Shown here: piece after piece, positions 16,072 through 23,656 of the stretch | How positions within the stretch are numbered: the first letter of the stretch is position 1 | Layout: each line of letters begins with the position of its first letter | NCBI RefSeq assembly: GCF_900002405.1 | Contig: NZ_LK995461.1 | Span: forward strand, 5,361 to 58,179 | Source: Actinomyces succiniciruminis | GTDB lineage: Bacteria > Actinomycetota > Actinomycetes > Actinomycetales > Actinomycetaceae | DNA: 52,819 bases | Reading direction: 5' to 3' | Notes under the pieces: model-generated | Seen by the model: only the letters and a program-made list of their open reading frames with translations | Told to the model about the DNA's origin: nothing | Database searches by the model: none | Made by a program: the position numbers and the translations under genes

Positions 16072-17076
16072 ATGACCACTTCGACAAATAGTGTGGAGGC
16101 TGTGAAGCCGACCAAGTCCGTGTACGTCGCCCGGCTACTGACCGACGCCGTCACTCGCGAGCTCAACTCCCACGCCGGGCTCAGCTTCGACATCGGCCAG
16201 GAGGCGCCGCCCGCCCGGGCGGAGCTCCTGGAACGGGTGGCCGGGAAGGACGCCGCCATTGTCACGCTCACCGAGCGCATCGACGAGGAGTTCTTCACCG
16301 CCGCCGGACCGAGCCTGAAGGTGGTGGCCAACGTGGCCGTCGGCTTCGACAACATCGACCTGGACGCCGCCGCCCGTCACGGGGTCACGGTCACCAACAC
16401 GCCCGGCGTCCTGGACGGCGCCACCGCCGATCACACCTTCGCCCTCATCCTGGCGCTCGGTCGGCGCATCGTCGAGGCCGACCGGTTCATCCGCGAGGGC
16501 AATGACTGGGTGTGGGGGCCGCGCATGTTCGTCGGCCTGGACATCTCCGCCGGCGCGACCCTGGGCATCATCGGCCTGGGCCGCATCGGCCGCGCGGTGG
16601 CCCGGCGTGCGCGTGCCTTCGACATGCGCGTCATCGCCACCGATGCCACCCGACCTCTGGGCAGCAGCGTCGACGGCGTAGAGATCGTCAGTCAGGAGGA
16701 GTTGCTGGCCACCGCCGACGTGGTCACCCTGCACGTGCCGCTGCTGCCCTCAACCCGACACCTGATCAACGCCGAGACGCTTGCCCTGATGAAGCCGGGC
16801 GCCTACCTGGTCAACTGTGCCCGCGGCGGCATCGTCGACGAGCAGGCGCTGATCGAGGCGATCGACTCCGGACACCTGCGCGGCGCCGCCATCGACACCT
16901 TCGAGGGCGAGCCGCGCGTCAACCCCGAACTGATCGCCCGGCCACAGGTCGTGCTCACCCCGCACACCGCCAGTGCCGGTGAGGCGACCCGCGACCGCAT
17001 GTGCCGCCTCGCCGTCGACAATGTCCTCGCCGTGCTGGACGGGCGTGAGCCGCTCACCCCGGTCAAAGCGTCGTGA
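16072..17076 (+). CDS. D-2-hydroxyacid dehydrogenase (hydroxypyruvate/glyoxylate reductase type)
   Basis: This NAD(P)H-dependent enzyme interconverts 2-oxo acids and D-2-hydroxy acids. The 334-residue product has both family domains. The Rossmann motif is GLGRIG at 168-173, and the catalytic triad fits Arg251 (CARGGIVDE), Glu280 (FEGEPR) and His298 (LTPHTAS). The length excludes a SerA with an ACT regulatory domain. Because a glycerate kinase follows 44 nt later, the expected reaction is reduction of hydroxypyruvate, or its isomer tartronate semialdehyde, to D-glycerate. The start follows GAAAGG with good spacing. Glyoxylate reduction to glycolate is the alternative. Confidence 0.88.
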   Translation: MTTSTNSVEAVKPTKSVYVARLLTDAVTRELNSHAGLSFDIGQEAPPARAELLERVAGKDAAIVTLTERIDEEFFTAAGPSLKVVANVAVGFDNIDLDAAARHGVTVTNTPGVLDGATADHTFALILALGRRIVEADRFIREGNDWVWGPRMFVGLDISAGATLGIIGLGRIGRAVARRARAFDMRVIATDATRPLGSSVDGVEIVSQEELLATADVVTLHVPLLPSTRHLINAETLALMKPGAYLVNCARGGIVDEQALIEAIDSGHLRGAAIDTFEGEPRVNPELIARPQVVLTPHTASAGEATRDRMCRLAVDNVLAVLDGREPLTPVKAS

Positions 17077-17120
17077 CCGGGCGGCGGGCACCGCGTACAC
17101 GAGACCGAAAGGGCAGCCCA

Positions 17121-18224
17121 ATGAAACTGGTTCTGGCACCCGACTCCTTCAAGGAGAACATGACGGCACGCGAGGCCGCACAGGCGATGCGTCGCGGCGT
17201 CCTCGACGTGTATCCCGACGCCGAGACGGTCATGGTGCCGATGTCCGACGGCGGGGAGGGCTTCGTGGACGCGGTCACCGCCGCCTGGGGCGCCGAGCTC
17301 GTGGAGGTGTCCACCGTCGACGCCCTGGGCCGGCCCATCCGCGCCACCTACGGGCTCGACGGCGATCGCGCCGTCATGGACGTGGCCAGCTGCGCCGGCC
17401 TGGAGCTCATCGCCCCCGCCGACCGCGACGTCCTGCATTCCAACACCGCCGGTCTGGGAGTACTCATCAGGGACGCCGTGGGCCGCGGGGCGCGACGCAT
17501 CATCCTGGGCATCGGCGGCTCGGCCACCAACGACGCCGGCCTGGGCATGCTCACCGCCCTCGGAGCTGGGCTGCGGGACGAACACGGAGCGCAGATCGCT
17601 CCCTACCCGGGGCGGTTTGCGCGGATCGTCGAGATCGACACCTCCGGGCTCGTCCCGCAGCTTGCCGAGACCCGCTTCCAGGTCGCCTGCGACGTGACCA
17701 ACCCACTCACCGGCCCTACCGGCGCCACCGCCGTGTTCGGACCGCAGAAGGGCGTCACCTCCGAGATGGTGCCGGTTCTGGACCGTGCCCTGGCCCACGT
17801 CGCCCGGGTATCCGGCCACGGGCCGGAGGCGGACACGCCCGGGGCGGGAGCCGCAGGCGGGCTCGGCTTCGCCCTGCGGGTCTTCCTCGGCGCGGAGCTC
17901 GAGCCCGGAGTTGAGCTGGTGGCCCAGGCGGTCGGCCTCGCCGACGCCGTCGTCGGGGCGGACCTGGTGCTGACGGGGGAGGGGTCCGTGGACGCCCAGA
18001 CCCTGGCGGGCAAGACGCCCGCCGGGGTCGCCCGCCTCGCCGCAGGGGCGGGCGTGCCCTGCGTCGTCTTCGCCGGGCGCATCAAGGCCGGGGCCGAAAA
18101 CCTGCTCGAACACGGGGTGCGCGACTTGGTGAAGGTCGGTTCCCCCGACGAGCCCCTGGAACAGGCGTTGCGCCACGGCCCGGACAACCTGCGTCGCGCC
18201 GTCGGCGACTACCTGCGGCGTTGA
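17121..18224 (+). CDS. glycerate kinase (GlxK/GarK type)
   Basis: This enzyme phosphorylates D-glycerate, normally to 2-phosphoglycerate, feeding lower glycolysis. The 367-residue product has the family signature KLVLAPDSFKENMTAREAAQAM at its start (shown here across residues 2-23), MSDGGEGFVDAV, and GIGGSATNDAGLGML with the conserved glycine-rich loop. The ATG at 17121 follows GAAAGGGCAG; an upstream in-frame start would add 16 basic residues. It is the last gene of the catabolic run. With the reductase before it, it makes a two-step exit from a C3 semialdehyde or keto acid to phosphoglycerate. Confidence 0.9.
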   Translation: MKLVLAPDSFKENMTAREAAQAMRRGVLDVYPDAETVMVPMSDGGEGFVDAVTAAWGAELVEVSTVDALGRPIRATYGLDGDRAVMDVASCAGLELIAPADRDVLHSNTAGLGVLIRDAVGRGARRIILGIGGSATNDAGLGMLTALGAGLRDEHGAQIAPYPGRFARIVEIDTSGLVPQLAETRFQVACDVTNPLTGPTGATAVFGPQKGVTSEMVPVLDRALAHVARVSGHGPEADTPGAGAAGGLGFALRVFLGAELEPGVELVAQAVGLADAVVGADLVLTGEGSVDAQTLAGKTPAGVARLAAGAGVPCVVFAGRIKAGAENLLEHGVRDLVKVGSPDEPLEQALRHGPDNLRRAVGDYLRR

Positions 18225-18260
18225 CCCCAGTAGTAGGTGCGGGGACAGCGACCCGTCGTC

Positions 18261-18309
18261 GATTTACGACCCTGGGGTCCGTTTCACGACCACCCCGGGG
18301 TCGTAAATC
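18261..18309. terminator. inverted repeat between glycerate kinase and the LCP gene
   Basis: GATTTACGACCC (18261-18272) pairs perfectly with 18298-18309. Nested, less perfect copies of the same motif (TTTCACGACC and GGTCGTAAAGC) lie inside and just after it. Convergent genes flank it, so a bidirectional terminator is the simple reading. The repeated TACGACCC words also look like a small dispersed repeat. Confidence 0.5.
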
Positions 18310-18336
18310 AGCCCCGGGGGTCGTAAAGCGGCGGTG

Positions 18337-18360
18337 CGTAACTTCTAGTGATCGCGGCGA
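18337..18360 (+). repeat. degenerate single copy of the 23-bp repeat found near nucS
   Basis: CGTAACTTC followed, after a diverged 4-nt section, by GATCGCGGCGAG matches the unit tiled at 44921-45078 except at about six positions. It sits against the 3' end of the LCP gene. Confidence 0.4.
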
Positions 18361-18361
18361 G

Positions 18362-19450
18362 TTAGTCGGCGGGAGTGCATGCCCCCGGCGTGTATCCGTA
18401 TTCCGCCAGGGTCGCATAGGTCTCGTCGGTCGGGGGCGCGGTGAAGCCGTCCCCGACCGGCCCCGCGGGGACGGTCACCAGGTTAACTCCGCCGTCCGCA
18501 TCCGTCATCGCGCCGTTGCGCACGGCACGAGCCAGACGCGCCAGGTCGAGCAGCCCGGTGCCGGCATCGGTTCCGAGGTCTCCGGTCAGCGTCCAGGCGA
18601 GTGACTGCATCGCCAGGGGATTGCGGGCCCGCTCCAATATCCCTGCCAGTACGGCGTGCATGACAACGCCGGTGAAGCGGCTGCGCCGCTCGGCTCCCTC
18701 CTGTTCCGACAGCGTCACCCACCGCCCGTCGCGCAGGACCTCTGGGTGGCGCGAGCGCACCAGTGCCAGGGCATCCACGCCGCTGAGATGCTGCATGCCC
18801 GCGGCGTCGATCTGGAGCCCGGAGTAGGCGTCGCGTACCGGCTCGTCGATCTCGACGTCGATCCCGCCCAGGGCGTCGACGATGTCCGCGAACTGGGCCA
18901 TATCGACCGTGACTACGTGGTCGGCGCCCACACCATAGGCGGAGCATAGGGAATCGACCGTGTACTGCGGTCCCTGCAGGAAGGACGTGGCCAGGCGCTC
19001 GTCGAACAGCTGGCCTTGTGACACGGTCAGGTCGCGCGGCAGCACCAGCACGTTCACGCCGGAGGCGGTCGTCTGCACCAGCGTGACGACGTCGGCGCGG
19101 GCTCCATCGCCCACGTCCGCTACGCCGCCGTAGCGGGCGGGCCCGTCGGGAAGGTTGGTGCGCGAGTCGGTGCCGATAATCAGCCAGGTCTCCGCGGTAT
19201 CCCCCACAGCGGTGGCACTCCCGGGGTCACTGCCGGGCAGATCGACGTCGAAGCGGTCCAGGCGGGCCCACAGCAGACCGAGGTCTCCCATTCCGATGAC
19301 CAGTAGTGCGGCAAGGACAGTGCAGACGGTGGCGCGCAGCGGGTGCCTGTGCCCCCATGCACGCGCCCGCGCCCACCAGGCGGAAGGCGCTTGGTGGGCG
19401 CGGGCGCGTATGCCTGCCGTAGTGGGCGAGGTCTCCGAGGAGGTCATCAC
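18362..19450 (-). CDS. LytR-CpsA-Psr (LCP) family cell-wall glycopolymer transferase
   Basis: LCP proteins attach teichoic-acid-like or capsular polymers from a lipid carrier to peptidoglycan, acting outside the membrane. The 362-residue product has a cytoplasmic N-terminus, one transmembrane helix (about 40-60) and an extracellular LCP domain. Family motifs visible are WLIIGTDSR, RADVVTLVQ with LPRDL, and DALALVRSRH near the polymer-binding Arg. The start is GTG at 19450. TAGTCT lies exactly 6 nt upstream and no ribosome site is present, so the transcript is probably leaderless; an ATG follows as codon 2. It lies downstream of the surface-protein gene on the same strand with a 20-nt gap. Confidence 0.88.
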   Translation of the reverse strand: MMTSSETSPTTAGIRARAHQAPSAWWARARAWGHRHPLRATVCTVLAALLVIGMGDLGLLWARLDRFDVDLPGSDPGSATAVGDTAETWLIIGTDSRTNLPDGPARYGGVADVGDGARADVVTLVQTTASGVNVLVLPRDLTVSQGQLFDERLATSFLQGPQYTVDSLCSAYGVGADHVVTVDMAQFADIVDALGGIDVEIDEPVRDAYSGLQIDAAGMQHLSGVDALALVRSRHPEVLRDGRWVTLSEQEGAERRSRFTGVVMHAVLAGILERARNPLAMQSLAWTLTGDLGTDAGTGLLDLARLARAVRNGAMTDADGGVNLVTVPAGPVGDGFTAPPTDETYATLAEYGYTPGACTPAD

Positions 19451-19470
19451 CCGGGCAGACTAGTCAGCAG

Positions 19471-20433
19471 TCACGCGTGACGGCGGGTGCGCAGCAGCAC
19501 GGCGCCGGAGGCGATCAGGCCGGCCGCGAGGATGACCGGGGCTAGGCCCTCGCCACCGGTCTTGGCCAGTTCCTTGTCGGAGGCCTTGGCCGGAACGGCG
19601 GCGACCGCAACGGTGGCGGAGGTGTTGTCCGCCGTCGTCGTGGTGGGGTCGTTCTGGGCGATCTCGGTGTCGTCGGAGCTGTCGTCGCGGGCGGAGAGGT
19701 TGTACGCACCGTTCGTGACGGTGATCAGGGAGGTGGAGTCGCCGCCCTCGCCGTAGCGGGAGCCGGTCAGTCGCATCACGTAGGTTCCGTCGGGGACGGA
19801 GGGGGCGGGGAAGGTGCCGTTGAAGTTGCCATCGGCGTCAACGGCGCCGGAGCCGATGGTGGCCACGGGGGTGGCGTCGGCAGAATCGGCGTCGGCCTGG
19901 CGGATCAGGGTGGCGGTGGCGGTCTCGCCCGGGGTCAGGCCCGAGGCCGTGATCGCGAAGGTCTGGGAGCCGGCTTCACCACTGAGCGTGTACTTGCCGG
20001 TGAAGTCGGTACCGTCCAGGATGATCTGCTCGCCGGCCGTGTCGCTCGTGTCGCCGTTGTAGGTGGTGCACTGAGCGGCCAGGTACCAGGGGTCTTCGTT
20101 GGGGTTGCCGCCTACCTCGGCGACGGCGGTGGACAGGTCCACGGTGGCGGTCCAGGTGCCGTCGGTACCGGCCTCAACCGTCACGGGCGTGGAGTAGGTG
20201 GAGCCGTTCACGTCGTTGGTGAGGGCGACGGCCACGGCGCCCGGGTTCTCCGAGTTGCCGCAGCCGGAGCCGGTCACGGTGATGGACGAGTTGGGGTCGA
20301 CGACGCGGCTGTCGGGTGCGTCGAGCGTGAAGCCGGAATCGGTGGTGTAGGCGAATGCCGGAGTCGATACGACGACGCCGGCGGCAACGAGCGCGGCGGC
20401 GCCGATGGTGGTGATGGAGCGTCCGAGACGCAT
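19471..20433 (-). CDS. sortase-anchored surface protein, LAKTG sorting signal
   Basis: This 320-residue exported protein has no recognised enzymatic domain. It begins with a basic segment and a hydrophobic signal peptide ending near AFA-YT (cut about residue 28). The body is Ser/Thr- and Asp-rich with beta-sandwich-like sections (ITVTGSGCG, GTWTATVDL, GTYVMRLTGS). The C-terminus has LAKTG at 289-293, a hydrophobic stretch and RTRRHA, the three-part sorting signal. LAxTG is the form used by class E sortases of high-GC Gram-positives. GGAGG precedes the ATG. It is likely a wall-anchored adhesin or envelope protein. A long repeat-rich gap lies upstream, and the LCP gene follows directly. Confidence 0.88.
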   Translation of the reverse strand: MRLGRSITTIGAAALVAAGVVVSTPAFAYTTDSGFTLDAPDSRVVDPNSSITVTGSGCGNSENPGAVAVALTNDVNGSTYSTPVTVEAGTDGTWTATVDLSTAVAEVGGNPNEDPWYLAAQCTTYNGDTSDTAGEQIILDGTDFTGKYTLSGEAGSQTFAITASGLTPGETATATLIRQADADSADATPVATIGSGAVDADGNFNGTFPAPSVPDGTYVMRLTGSRYGEGGDSTSLITVTNGAYNLSARDDSSDDTEIAQNDPTTTTADNTSATVAVAAVPAKASDKELAKTGGEGLAPVILAAGLIASGAVLLRTRRHA

Positions 20434-20683
20434 GGATCCTCCAGGTGGGATAGACGTGGTGCGGCGCGGGGTGGCACCGGACTGAGCTCAGCCTTCCTTG
20501 ATCTCGGTTTGAAGACAAGCGCCTTTTGTGTGATCTATTTGTGATTCGGGTTTTGTGCGACATCACGTGTGTCACATCAGCCTCAAGGCTGGGACCTAGG
20601 GCCCGGCCAGTCTGGCGCTTCGCGTTTGGGCGTGTGGTTGGCCGGCGGGTGGCGGGGGCTTGCCCCTGTGGGGCTGGCACCGG

Positions 20684-20803
20684 CCCGTTGGACCGCCCGC
20701 GCCCCGTTGGACCTCCCGCGCCCCGTTGGACCGCTGTAACCGGCGGCTACGGCGGTCCAACGGGGGAACAGGGGTCCAACTGGAAGAGGGCGGTCCAAGT
20801 AGG
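20684..20803. repeat. symmetric array: three direct then three inverted copies at 19-bp spacing
   Basis: CCCGTTGGACC occurs at 20684, 20703 and 20722, exactly 19 bp apart. Its complement, GGTCCAACGGG and the variants GGTCCAACTGG and GGTCCAAGTAGG, occurs at 20754, 20773 and 20792, again 19 bp apart. The centre (20734-20750) is itself a dyad (GTAACCG with CGGCTAC). The whole 120 bp could fold into one long hairpin, or bind protein on one helical face pattern. It lies in the 501-nt gap between the pepO stop and the surface-protein start. The rest of that gap holds the hairpin at 20807-20826 and an AT-richer stretch (about 20510-20580) with two TGTGA words 11 bp apart. The latter probably carries the surface-protein promoter. 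Confidence 0.75.
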
Positions 20804-20806
20804 GGC

Positions 20807-20826
20807 ACCCCCGCGCCTGCGGGGGT
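20807..20826 (-). terminator. stem-loop downstream of the M13 peptidase gene
   Basis: ACCCCCGC (20807-20814) pairs with GCGGGGGT (20819-20826) around a 4-nt loop, 108 nt past the peptidase stop. It is likely the terminator of that gene. Confidence 0.5.
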
Positions 20827-20934
20827 TGGCCCGCCCCAATGCGCGGACAGCCGCCCATCTCGGGCCCGCGCCAGCGGGACCGCCCCGCCAGGCCGGCTGA
20901 CTTCGCCTCACGCCGCCTCGCCCGGCCCGGCGCC

Positions 20935-23061
20935 TCACCAGATGCTCACGCGCTCCTCGGGCGGGAGCCACAGCGCATCGTGATCGGTGACGTTGAAGGC
21001 CTCGTAGAAGGCGTCCACGTTGCGCACAATTCCGTTGCAGCGGAACTCCGCGGGGGAGTGCGGGTCGATCGTCAGCAGCAGCTCGGCGTAGTCGTCCCGG
21101 CTCTTGTTGCGCCAAATGCGGGCCCAGGAGTAGAAGAAGCGCTCCAGGCCGGTGAGACCGTCGATCACCGGCGCCTCGGCCACCGAACCGATGCCGGCGT
21201 CGGCCAGGGCCAGCGCATAGGCCTTCAGAGCGATGCCCAAGCCGCCCAGGTCGCCGATGTTCTCCCCGATCGTGAGCTCCCCGTTGACATGGGGGACGGT
21301 GTCACCGTCCTTGCCCTCGGCCTGCGCCCGCGCCACCAGCGCCGCCGGACGGTAGGCGTCGTACTGGGCAATCAGCGCATGGGTGCGGGCCTCGAAGGCC
21401 TCCCGGTCGGCCTGGGTCCACCAGTCGGTCACCTTGCCGTGCCCGTCGAAGGTGGAGCCCTGGTCGTCGAAGCCATGGCCGATCTCGTGACCGATCACGG
21501 CGCCGATGCCGGCGTAGTTGATGGCGTCGTCGGCGTCCGGGTCGAAGAAGGGCGGCTGCAGGATCGCCGCCGGGAAGACGATCTCATTCATGGTCGGGTT
21601 GTAGTAGGCGTTGACCGTCTGCGGGGTCATGTGCCATTCGTCCCGGTCCACCGGGCCGCCCAGTTTGCGCAGGGCGCGGGCCAGCTCGAAGGCCTCAACC
21701 GAGCGCACCGAGCCGACGACGTCGCCGGGCGTGACCGTGACGGCGGCGTAGTCGCGCCACTTGCTCGGGTAGCCGATCTTCGGCGTGAACAGGGACAGCT
21801 TCTCCAGGGCGCGCTCGCGCGTGGCCGGGCTCATCCAGTCCAGGGCGGAGATCGACTGGCGGTAGGCCTCGATCAGGCGGGCGACCAGCTGCTCCATGCG
21901 CGCCTTGTGGGCGGGCGGGAAGTGCCGGGCCACGTACAGCTCGCCCAGCGCCTCCCCCAACGTTCCCTCGATCAGACCCACTCCGCGCTTCCAGCGGGCC
22001 CGCAGCTCGTCCACGCCCTGCAGCCTGTGGGAGTAGAAGTCGAAGTTCTCCTCCACGAAGTCCTTCGACAGCAGGGTGGCGCGGCCGTGCACCACATGCC
22101 AGGCCGCCCAGGCGCGCAGGTCCGCCAGCGGCGTGTCCTGCCACACCTGCGCCAGGTGCGCCAGGTAGTCGGGCTGCTCGACGATCGTGTGCCCCAGCAG
22201 GGTCCCCAACGGCGCACCCGCGGCCGCGACGGCCTCGGCCACGCCCTCGCGCCAGACCCGCCAGGGGAAGGCGGGTGCGGAAGCCGCCAGGTCATCCCAG
22301 GTCGTGGGGTTGTTGATCTTCTCAATGTCGCGGCAGGCCACCACATCCCAGTGCCCCTTGGCCAACGCCGTCTCCAACGCCATGATGCGCCCGGCGAGCG
22401 CGTCCGCGCCGGCCCCCAACTGCTCCGGCAGACCCGCCAGCTCCAGCATGCGCGCCACGTGGGCTACGTACGCCTGGCGGATCTCGGCGCGGTTCTCCTC
22501 CCGGTAGTAGGACTCGTCCGGCAGGCCCAAGCCCGACTGAGCCATCCAGGTGGTGTAGCGGTCCGGGTCGTTCAGGTCGACCTCGACGTCGATGGCTACC
22601 GGCCCGACAAAACCTGCGGCCAGGTGCGCGCCCAGGGCACGGGCAAGCGCCTCCTTGTCCGCCGCCGCAAGGACCGGTTCCAGCTCGGGTGCCAACGGGC
22701 CGGCACCGAGCTGCTCGACGTGCTCCTCATCGAGGAAGGCGGCGTACAGGGCGCCGAGCTTGCCCGCGGAGGTGGTGGGAACGTCGTCGTGCGGGGCGTC
22801 CGCCAACTCCTGGAGAATGTCGCGGCAGGCGGCCTCGGCGGCGTCGCGCAGCACCAGGAAGGAGCCGGTGGCCGGGCGGTCGGCGGGGATCCGCGTGTTG
22901 CTCAGCCAGCTCCCGTTGACGTGGCGGTACAGGTCGTCCTGCGGCCGCACGGAGGCGTCGGCGGCGGCGATCTCGTACACGCCCGCCAGTACGGCGGCGT
23001 CGGAGTCGGCGGGCGCCGTCGGGGCGTCGGCGCTGGCGGGGGAAGCAGTCGGTTCAGTCAT
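20935..23061 (-). CDS. pepO: M13 (neprilysin/PepO) family zinc endopeptidase
   Basis: This metallopeptidase cleaves oligopeptides. The 708-residue product has the N-terminal lobe and C-terminal catalytic lobe of the family. The zinc site HEIGHGFD has His525, Glu526 and His529; the third ligand is Glu600 in ENIGDLGG. NAYYNPTMNEIVFPAAIL supplies the substrate-binding strand, and the chain ends in VSIW, the conserved terminal Trp. No signal peptide is seen, so it is probably cytoplasmic, like PepO. TAGCGT lies 6 nt before the ATG with no ribosome site, so the message is probably leaderless. It is divergent from rpiB across 86 nt. Confidence 0.93.
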   Translation of the reverse strand: MTEPTASPASADAPTAPADSDAAVLAGVYEIAAADASVRPQDDLYRHVNGSWLSNTRIPADRPATGSFLVLRDAAEAACRDILQELADAPHDDVPTTSAGKLGALYAAFLDEEHVEQLGAGPLAPELEPVLAAADKEALARALGAHLAAGFVGPVAIDVEVDLNDPDRYTTWMAQSGLGLPDESYYREENRAEIRQAYVAHVARMLELAGLPEQLGAGADALAGRIMALETALAKGHWDVVACRDIEKINNPTTWDDLAASAPAFPWRVWREGVAEAVAAAGAPLGTLLGHTIVEQPDYLAHLAQVWQDTPLADLRAWAAWHVVHGRATLLSKDFVEENFDFYSHRLQGVDELRARWKRGVGLIEGTLGEALGELYVARHFPPAHKARMEQLVARLIEAYRQSISALDWMSPATRERALEKLSLFTPKIGYPSKWRDYAAVTVTPGDVVGSVRSVEAFELARALRKLGGPVDRDEWHMTPQTVNAYYNPTMNEIVFPAAILQPPFFDPDADDAINYAGIGAVIGHEIGHGFDDQGSTFDGHGKVTDWWTQADREAFEARTHALIAQYDAYRPAALVARAQAEGKDGDTVPHVNGELTIGENIGDLGGLGIALKAYALALADAGIGSVAEAPVIDGLTGLERFFYSWARIWRNKSRDDYAELLLTIDPHSPAEFRCNGIVRNVDAFYEAFNVTDHDALWLPPEERVSIW

Positions 23062-23147
23062 GGCGCAACGCTAGCCCGCGGTTGCACATCCGCCCGTATT
23101 CGCTAGCTGAGGGCGTCGGAGCTGTTCGCGTGGGGCACAATCTCCTT

Positions 23148-23612
23148 ATGCGCATTCACATCGGTACCGACCACGCCGGATTCGAGCTCAAGGGCATTCT
23201 CGTGGACCACTGGCGACAGGCCGGACACGAGGTCGTCGACCACGGCTGCTACGTCTACGACCGCATGGACGACTACCCGGAGTTCTGCATCGCCTGCGCC
23301 GAGGCGGTGGTGGCCGACCCGGGCAGCCTGGGCGTGGTACTCGGCGGCTCCGGCAATGGCGAGCAGATCGCCGCCAACCTCGTCGACGGCGTGCGCGCCG
23401 CGCTCGTGTGGAACGAGGAGGTCGCGCGGCTCGCCCGTCAGCACAACGACGCCAATGTGGCCGGGCTGGGCGCCCGCATGCACAGCACCGACGAGGCGGT
23501 GCGGATCCTGGACGCCTTCATCGCCGAGCCCTTCAGCGGCGACCAGCGCCACCAGAACCGTATCGACCAGATGGCCGCCTACGAGGCGCGCCGCAGCCAT
23601 CCCCAGGATTGA
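23148..23612 (+). CDS. rpiB: ribose-5-phosphate isomerase B (RpiB/LacAB family)
   Basis: This enzyme interconverts ribose 5-phosphate and ribulose 5-phosphate in the pentose phosphate pathway. The 154-residue product keeps TDHAGFELK with His9, and the anion-hole loop GGSGNGEQIAANLV. The active-site Cys of the E. coli type is replaced. As in the mycobacterial enzyme, Glu72 of NGEQIAAN is the likely base. CACAAT lies 6 nt before the ATG and no ribosome site is visible, suggesting leaderless initiation; an upstream in-frame start would add 22 non-family residues. It is divergent from pepO and 44 nt before the nei gene. LacA/LacB-type isomerisation is unlikely because no partner subunit is present. 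Confidence 0.9.
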   Translation: MRIHIGTDHAGFELKGILVDHWRQAGHEVVDHGCYVYDRMDDYPEFCIACAEAVVADPGSLGVVLGGSGNGEQIAANLVDGVRAALVWNEEVARLARQHNDANVAGLGARMHSTDEAVRILDAFIAEPFSGDQRHQNRIDQMAAYEARRSHPQD

Positions 23613-23656
23613 GACCAACCGCTGCGGCGCCTTAACCAGCGTGTAGCGTTCCCGGT

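Noticed and set aside
16072-17076. SerA (phosphoglycerate dehydrogenase) for serine synthesis
   Set aside because: There is no ACT domain, no ser genes are nearby, and it is directly followed by glycerate kinase inside a catabolic operon.
20529-20580. CRP/GlxR-type site upstream of the surface protein
   Set aside because: The TGTGA words are direct repeats 11 bp apart, not the inverted TGTGA-N6-TCACA form.
20653-20664. Rifamycin-associated element (GGGGCTTGC start)
   Set aside because: Only the first half resembles the 19-bp element, the right half is CCCC rather than the GCAAG arm, and the nearest genes are a surface protein and a peptidase. The region upstream of the dikinase at 40601 has no copy.
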